From Christensenella sp. UBA4636 (GTDB taxonomy: Bacteria > Bacillota > Clostridia > Christensenellales > Borkfalkiaceae): 10,111 nt of DNA. Position numbers and translations under genes: made by a program. The DNA is taken from assembly GCA_002405915.1 (NCBI GenBank), contig DHMS01000053.1:1-10111 (forward strand). Direction: 5' to 3'. The notes under the pieces were generated by a model. The model had not been told where the DNA came from. It saw only the letters and a program-made list of their open reading frames with translations, and did not search any database. This document shows positions 7,071 to 10,111 of the stretch, piece after piece. The first letter of the stretch is position 1. Every line of letters begins with the position of its first letter.

Positions 7071-8504
7071 CTAATCGTTAATGTAAAGCAAATCTTTTGC
7101 GGAAACGAGAACCACGTTGCCCGCGTTCGCCGCATATTCTTTTACCGCTTCCGTAAACCCCGAAAGGGAAAACAAATAAAAGTAAATTTCACCTTCTACA
7201 AACACTTTGCTTTGCAGCTTCTTTAGTTGTTGCATGTCGAAGGCTTCGTTCGTGAACTTGCATTCTCCGAATATGAACTTTTCCTTTTTAATGTCCGGCG
7301 CGAGTATGTCTATTTCAAGGTTAACGCTCGTCTTTTTTCCGTCAACTTCTTGCGTAGTTTTTCCCCAATAGCGCGCCGCGTTGTGTATTCTGAACGGCAA
7401 AAGCCTTTTTTTGTTGAGTATATACAAGTAGTCGAGGCAGAGTTTTTCAAACGGGCGCGAGGCGAAATCGTGAAGATTATTTTTGATATCGTCCTCCCAA
7501 ACGCCGTCGATATCCTCGTTTTCAAGGTCGGTTAGGTTATGATACGCAAACGCGTACCAAAAACGGAAAAAGTTGTCTGTTAAAACGTAGTTTCCTTTCG
7601 AAGCCGAGCTTTTTTCTTTGTCGGAAGCAAGCGCGGGCGTTTCTTTTTCTATTATCGAAATTTCTATAAGGTTTTTAAGATAAACGCTTAGCTTGCTTTT
7701 TTCCAACCTCGTTTTGCTCGAAATATCGCCGAAAGAGTTGTTTCCGAGCGCGATTGCTTCCACTATCGTGTTGTATACCGCCGTTTCCCTAAGTTCTTGT
7801 TTGAGCAAGAACTCCACTTCGTTGTAAAGCGAACAGCCTTTGCGCAAAATATTGCATTTGATATTCTCTTCGAGCGAAAGGTTATCGCTAAATTGCCTTA
7901 AATAGTGCGGAACGCCGCCTAAAACGGCATAAGTTAAAAGCTTGTTTTCGTCCGAAAAATGCGGAAAGAATTTTACCGCGTCGGTATAAGGTAGCGGCTT
8001 CATTTTGTAAATGCCCGTCGTTCTGCCGTAAAGCGGGTTTTTCTCGGCAAGCAAATTCTTTTCGATAAAGCTCATCGCGCTTCCGCACAAAATAATCATA
8101 ACGTTTTCTTTTCTAAGCTTCTCGTCCCACAACACTTGCAGCACGGACGGAATACTGTCGTTTACTTTGCAAGCGTAGGGAAATTCGTCTATAACAAGCA
8201 GTTTTTTCTTGTCCGTCTTGACTTTCGAAACCGTCGAAAAAACCTTTTCCCAGCTTGACAAGCAATCTACTTCTTCGTACTCCGGGATTTTTAAATCGTG
8301 AATTTTATCCGTGAACGCTTGCAATTGTTGTCTGTCCGTGTATTCGCGGCAAGTGTAAAAAATGCAAGTTTTATCCTTGCAAAATTCGTTTAAAAGCTCG
8401 GTTTTTCCTACGCGCCTTCTGCCGTACAAAACGATAAATTCCGCTTTTCCCGACTCATAAGCTTCGTTTAAAAATTTCAGTTCGCTTTCTCGTCCTACAA
8501 ACAT
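7071..8504 (-). CDS. AAA-type ATPase with C-terminal DUF234 nuclease-like domain
   Basis: This is a 477-residue protein of the ATPase_2/DUF234 family (archaeal-type ATPases also common in gut bacteria), whose role is not established. The N-terminal FVGRESEL (2-9) opens the P-loop domain. Walker A is GRRRVGKT (28-35), Walker B is KLLVIDEFPY (101-110, Asp106/Glu107), and a sensor-like LCGSAMSF lies at 139-146. LYGRTTGIYKMKPL (158-171) is the arginine motif characteristic of the family. A winged-helix-like linker lies near 240-290, then NYVLTDNFFRFWYAF (305-319). The C-terminal DUF234 part ends in EIDILAPD (397-404) and FGECKF (412-417). This Asp399...Glu414-x-Lys416 arrangement fits a PD-(D/E)XK nuclease core. 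AAGGAG lies 8 bases before the ATG, behind a perfect consensus promoter. It is divergent from the barnase-like gene. DNA or RNA processing is possible but unproven. Confidence 0.9.
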   Translation of the reverse strand: MFVGRESELKFLNEAYESGKAEFIVLYGRRRVGKTELLNEFCKDKTCIFYTCREYTDRQQLQAFTDKIHDLKIPEYEEVDCLSSWEKVFSTVSKVKTDKKKLLVIDEFPYACKVNDSIPSVLQVLWDEKLRKENVMIILCGSAMSFIEKNLLAEKNPLYGRTTGIYKMKPLPYTDAVKFFPHFSDENKLLTYAVLGGVPHYLRQFSDNLSLEENIKCNILRKGCSLYNEVEFLLKQELRETAVYNTIVEAIALGNNSFGDISSKTRLEKSKLSVYLKNLIEISIIEKETPALASDKEKSSASKGNYVLTDNFFRFWYAFAYHNLTDLENEDIDGVWEDDIKNNLHDFASRPFEKLCLDYLYILNKKRLLPFRIHNAARYWGKTTQEVDGKKTSVNLEIDILAPDIKKEKFIFGECKFTNEAFDMQQLKKLQSKVFVEGEIYFYLFSLSGFTEAVKEYAANAGNVVLVSAKDLLYIND

Positions 8505-8518
8505 TTTTGTCGCTCCTT

Positions 8519-8536
8519 ATTTAGTATAATCTAAAT
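8519..8536. repeat. Dyad in the leader of the ATPase gene
   Basis: ATTTAG (8519-8524) and CTAAAT (8531-8536) are perfect inverted copies six bases apart, lying just upstream of the AAGGAG ribosome site of the ATPase gene. It could be an operator or a weak leader hairpin. Confidence 0.35.
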
Positions 8537-8538
8537 TT

Positions 8539-8561
8539 GTCTAATCACGATTTGACAGAAT
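8539..8561 (+). repeat. Operator-like repeat, copy 1 (over the ATPase transcript start)
   Basis: This 23-base copy matches copy 3 at 21 of 23 positions. The shared core GTCTAATCACGATTTGA contains an internal dyad AATC-AC-GATT. It touches the -10 box of the ATPase promoter and covers the predicted start of transcription (about 8553), the classic position for a repressor. Confidence 0.7.
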
Positions 8562-8588
8562 TATACCAGAAAGAAAGCCGTTTGTCAA
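8560..8588 (-). promoter_or_regulatory. Perfect consensus promoter of the ATPase gene
   Basis: Reading leftward, TTGACA (8588-8583), a 17-base spacer and TATAAT (8565-8560) match the sigma-A consensus at 12 of 12 positions, with TGG before the -10 making an extended element. A promoter this strong usually needs repression, which fits the repeat over its start site. Confidence 0.9.
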
Positions 8589-8616
8589 GCAAAAACTTAA
8601 AGCAAAAGCATTTCTA

Positions 8617-8633
8617 TCAAATCACGATTAGAC
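8617..8633 (-). repeat. Operator-like repeat, copy 2 (inverted)
   Basis: Read on the minus strand this is GTCTAATCGTGATTTGA, differing from copy 1 only in the two central bases (GT for AC). It overlaps copy 3 by three bases, so copies 2 and 3 form a back-to-back inverted pair upstream of both divergent promoters. Confidence 0.65.
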
Positions 8634-8653
8634 TAATCACGATTTGACGGAAT
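8631..8653 (+). repeat. Operator-like repeat, copy 3
   Basis: This copy matches copy 1 at 21 of 23 positions in the same orientation, 92 bases away. It lies about 46 bases upstream of the -35 box of the barnase-like gene and about 43 bases upstream of the -35 box of the ATPase gene. A protein bound here and at copy 1 could loop the DNA. Confidence 0.7.
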
Positions 8654-8698
8654 AAAATGCAAGTTATGACGAAAAAATTACATGTTATCTCAAAAAAC

Positions 8699-8727
8699 TT
8701 GTAATCGATAAATTTCTATTGTATAAT
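8699..8727 (+). promoter_or_regulatory. Promoter of the membrane barnase-like gene
   Basis: TTGTAA (8699-8704), a 17-base spacer and a perfect TATAAT (8722-8727) form a sigma-A type promoter with an expected start near 8734. This position rules out the ATG at 8726, which lies inside the -10 box, and supports translation from 8759. Confidence 0.75.
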
Positions 8728-8747
8728 GAATACAATGTTAAACATTG
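8718..8747. repeat. Two overlapping palindromes at the barnase-like gene start
   Basis: The first dyad is ATTGTAT (8718-8724) and ATACAAT (8730-8736), centred on the -10 box. The second is CAATGTT (8733-8739) and AACATTG (8741-8747), a perfect 15-base palindrome in the short 5' leader that ends at the first base of the GAGAGG ribosome site. They share bases 8733-8736. They could be operators, or the second could fold as a small 5' hairpin in the mRNA. Confidence 0.55.
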
Positions 8748-8758
8748 AGAGGAAAAAA

Positions 8759-9532
8759 ATGGAAAGTTACAACGGCGAAAAAGGGCTTGTGGTAGTTGAA
8801 GAAAAGAAACCGAAAAACAAAAAGGCGATAGTTTTCGTTTGTTTTGCGTTTCTGACGATAATTTTGCTTATATTGTCGGCTACGTTGAGAACAACCGTGG
8901 TAAAGGGGAAAGCTTACTACACTAAAAACGAAGTCGCACTTTACATTTTGACGTTTGACGGTGAATTGCCGTCCAATTATATAACCAAGTCGCAGGCGAA
9001 AAAGCGTTATACGGACGTTTCCTATTATAAGGATTCGTATTATGAAGCCTTGCGCGACGGGTACAGCATAGGTGGCGGACCGCATGATTATTCCAACAGT
9101 AGAGCCGAGTATAATAGTCATATTGCCGAATATACAGACCGAACGGACTTAAAGGAATGCGACATTTATAACAAAACAAATCGACAGATAGCCGACGAAG
9201 AAAACAGAGGCGAATGCAGATTTGTTTACACCGTTGATGGTTCGGAAGTCTTTTATACCGCCGACCATTACACAACCTTTGAAAAAATTACCGTTAAGTC
9301 GATAAACGGCGTGGCTAATTTTTTCCGCATTTGCTTAATTATCGTTTTATGTATTGAGGTTTTATATATCGTTTATCGAATTTTTATAAAAAAGGACGGC
9401 AAACAGTTAGGCTCGGATATAGGGGAATCGTTAAAAATATTTTTCACCGTAATTTTTATCGTTATTTGTTCTCCTTTCATACTTGTTTATGCGATAGTAA
9501 TGGCTATAAAGGACGGCAAAAAAGCCGTCTGA
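8759..9532 (+). CDS. Membrane-tethered barnase-like ribonuclease domain protein
   Basis: The predicted role is guanyl-type RNA cleavage outside the cytoplasmic membrane. I chose the ATG at 8759 (257 residues) because GAGAGG precedes it by 6 bases and upstream ATGs lie in or at the promoter. Residues 1-22 are lysine-rich and cytoplasmic; about 23-43 form a membrane anchor. Residues about 53-180 match barnase (PF00545): YTKNEVALYILTFDGELPSNYITKSQA, SIGGG, DLKECDI, and RGECRFVYTVDG running into FYTADHYTTF. By alignment from memory, Lys77, Arg115, Glu133, Arg150, Arg154 and His170 correspond to barnase Lys27, Arg59, Glu73, Arg83, Arg87 and His102, so the active site looks intact. Two more membrane segments follow (about 188-210 and 226-250), which is unlike the usual secreted single-domain enzyme of about 110 residues. 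No barstar-like inhibitor gene is seen in the window. Confidence 0.85.
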   Translation: MESYNGEKGLVVVEEKKPKNKKAIVFVCFAFLTIILLILSATLRTTVVKGKAYYTKNEVALYILTFDGELPSNYITKSQAKKRYTDVSYYKDSYYEALRDGYSIGGGPHDYSNSRAEYNSHIAEYTDRTDLKECDIYNKTNRQIADEENRGECRFVYTVDGSEVFYTADHYTTFEKITVKSINGVANFFRICLIIVLCIEVLYIVYRIFIKKDGKQLGSDIGESLKIFFTVIFIVICSPFILVYAIVMAIKDGKKAV

Positions 9533-9553
9533 AAACGTTCTATATTTGAATAA

Positions 9554-9592
9554 AAAACATTTCGCTTCAAAAAATTTGTTGCGGAATGTTTT
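9554..9592 (+). terminator. Candidate terminator hairpin after the barnase-like gene
   Basis: Arms AAAACATTTCGC (9554-9565) and GCGGAATGTTTT (9581-9592) pair over 12 positions with one G-U, around a 15-base loop. The right arm ends in TTTT and is followed by a T-rich stretch. It begins 21 bases after the stop codon, a typical place for a terminator, though the stem is AT-rich. Confidence 0.5.
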
Positions 9593-9618
9593 ATGTTTGC
9601 ATTTTAATAACGAAAAGG

Positions 9619-9682
9619 CAAAACGAAATGATAACGAAATTTTGCGAAATTTTGCGAAATCGATTTGCCGGGTTTCGTTTTG
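9619..9682. repeat. Long inverted repeat enclosing a 10-bp tandem repeat
   Basis: Perfect 10-base arms CAAAACGAAA (9619-9628) and TTTCGTTTTG (9673-9682) flank 2.6 copies of CGAAATTTTG (9635-9660). A competing pairing, GGCAAA (9617-9622) with TTTGCC (9664-9669), overlaps the same region. No coding sense is seen. It may be a structured transcript end or a small degenerate repeat element. Confidence 0.5.
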
Positions 9683-9764
9683 TGTGGTAAAATTCGGCTT
9701 TCTAAAAACAATTTTAGCGAATAATAAGTATAATCCCTATCGTTTTATTTAATAAATTTTAACA

Positions 9765-9846
9765 AAGAAACACCCCTTCGCCGCGAACTTTTTTGCCGCA
9801 GCGGAGGGGTGCCTCATATTTCTCTTAACTCCATCAACCATACGAT
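9765..9846 (-). ncRNA. Candidate leftward small RNA ending in a GC-rich hairpin
   Basis: A promoter-like pair (9881-9853) would start a transcript near 9846. About 35 bases later comes a 15-pair hairpin (9811-9771) followed by a T-rich tail. That is the layout of a small RNA gene of roughly 80 bases. A 22-codon reading frame with a distant GGAG also runs through it but is mostly made of the hairpin itself. I recognise no known RNA family. Confidence 0.3.
9771..9811 (-). terminator. GC-rich terminator-like hairpin
   Basis: The arms 9771-9785 (CACCCCTTCGCCGCG) and 9797-9811 (CGCAGCGGAGGGGTG) pair over 15 positions with one G-U and one mismatch, around an 11-base loop. Leftward, the tail GTTTCTTTGTT is T-rich; rightward the tail is less so. 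It may end a small RNA, or transcription entering from the right. Confidence 0.6.
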
Positions 9847-9852
9847 ACACAT

Positions 9853-9881
9853 ATATTATCACATATTTGAACGTTAGTCAA
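9853..9881 (-). promoter_or_regulatory. Possible leftward promoter
   Basis: Reading leftward, TTGACT (9881-9876), a 17-base spacer and TAATAT (9858-9853) with TGA before it resemble an extended -10 promoter. No protein gene lies downstream on this strand; only the hairpin at 9771-9811 does. Confidence 0.4.
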
Positions 9882-9900
9882 GCGTTTTGAATAAAAGATT

Positions 9901-9931
9901 AAAAATATTTAAAAAATTTTTAAATATTTTT
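9901..9931. repeat. Perfect 31-bp AT-only palindrome
   Basis: AAAAATATTTAAAAA (9901-9915) and its exact inverse (9917-9931) flank a single A. A GCGTT (9882-9886) and AACGC (9933-9937) pair further out. It could extrude as a cruciform or fold in RNA. It lies between the possible leftward promoter and the reading frame at the right edge. Confidence 0.6.
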
Positions 9932-9959
9932 TAACGCAATACACTTAATCGTTACATGC

Positions 9960-9968
9960 TGTGGATAA
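9960..9968 (-). other. Isolated DnaA-box sequence
   Basis: The minus strand reads TTATCCACA, the exact consensus DnaA box. A one-mismatch relative (TTATCCGCA on the minus strand) lies at 10012-10020. With no box cluster and no dnaA, dnaN or rpmH nearby, this is not an origin; it may be chance or a titration site. Confidence 0.3.
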
Positions 9969-9969
9969 A

Positions 9970-10111
9970 TCAGTTTTCAGAAACATCTTCACAGGAAATG
10001 ACACCTTGGTTTGCGGATAATTTTATTTTTGCATTCCAATTTTGTATCTCTACGACGAAATCATCTCTATTCATATAATCCTCTATATAAAAAGACCAGC
10101 TATGAAAAGTC
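9970..10111 (-). CDS. C-terminal end of an unrecognised protein, start outside window
   Basis: A frame open from the right edge runs leftward to a TGA at 9972-9970 and encodes about 47 residues ending in SANQGVISCEDVSEN. Its amino-acid composition is protein-like (SWSFYIEDYMNRDDFVVEIQNWNAKIKLS). An internal ATG at 10074 has a GAGG six or so bases upstream, so a 34-residue peptide starting there is also possible. I recognise no family, and it does not look like the end of barstar. The hairpin at 9771-9811 could serve as its terminator. Confidence 0.4.
   Translation of the reverse strand, partial: TFHSWSFYIEDYMNRDDFVVEIQNWNAKIKLSANQGVISCEDVSEN

Noticed and set aside
8726..8758. Earlier ATG starts for the membrane RNase gene (8726 and 8735)
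   Set aside because: The first lies inside the TATAAT -10 box and the second is at the expected transcript start; neither has a ribosome site, while the ATG at 8759 has GAGAGG at good spacing.
7071..9532. Classical type II toxin-antitoxin module
   Set aside because: The genes are divergent, not a small overlapping pair; the RNase domain is predicted outside the membrane, and neither protein resembles a known antitoxin such as barstar.
9665..9693. Plus-strand promoter-like pair TTGCCG and TAAAAT with 17-base spacing
   Set aside because: There is no gene downstream on that strand before the hairpin at 9771, and such matches arise easily in AT-rich DNA.
9546..9752. 68-codon plus-strand frame starting at a TTG
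   Set aside because: It has no ribosome site and runs through the terminator hairpin, the tandem repeat and the inverted repeat; its composition follows the repeats rather than a protein family.
9778..9828. Short leftward peptide frame through the GC-rich hairpin
   Set aside because: Most of its codons are the two arms of the hairpin, so the open frame is explained by structure; no clear ribosome site at proper spacing.
9960..10020. Replication origin
   Set aside because: Only one exact and one near DnaA box are present, and no origin-linked genes are seen; an exact 9-mer of this kind is expected by chance in roughly one of a dozen windows this size.

Overview
The window looks like a chromosomal segment of a low-GC Gram-positive bacterium, most likely an uncultured gut-type member of the Clostridia (Bacillota). 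The evidence is AGGAGG-like ribosome binding sites, several near-consensus sigma-A promoters, AT-rich intergenic DNA, a TetR/ABC-2 exporter cassette, and a tethered GH5 enzyme. This taxonomic placement is inference; there is no rRNA or other marker to fix it.

Left part (1-3560), all on the minus strand: a membrane-anchored glycoside hydrolase family 5 enzyme cut by the window edge, with its own extended -10 promoter. To its right lies a compact operon, transcribed leftward, of a TetR-type repressor, an ABC ATPase and an ABC-2 type permease. A palindrome in the repressor's own leader is a candidate autoregulatory operator.

Centre (3600-7044), plus strand: a strong promoter drives a ribbon-helix-helix (RHH) protein with an unrecognised C-terminal domain, followed 80 bp later by a complete clpB disaggregase gene. 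Neither a CIRCE element nor a CtsR box is seen, so the RHH protein is a candidate local regulator of clpB. A strong hairpin, probably bidirectional, ends the unit and separates it from the convergent gene on the right.

Right part (7071-9600): two divergent genes share an intergenic region full of dyads. Leftward runs an AAA-type ATPase of the ATPase_2/DUF234 family with a nuclease-like C-terminus. Rightward runs the most unusual gene of the window: a membrane protein whose extracytoplasmic part is a barnase-like ribonuclease domain. Equivalents of all six barnase active-site residues can be located, and two further membrane segments follow it. Three copies of a 15-23 bp operator-like repeat lie between the two genes, one of them over the likely start of the ATPase transcript.

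Far right (9533-10111): about 440 bp without a convincing protein gene, holding several hairpins, a short tandem repeat, a possible leftward small RNA, a 31-bp AT palindrome and one exact DnaA-box sequence. The end of a minus-strand reading frame then enters from beyond the edge.

The main candidate for something undescribed is the tethered barnase-like RNase and its divergent partner with shared operators. The RHH-clpB pair is second.
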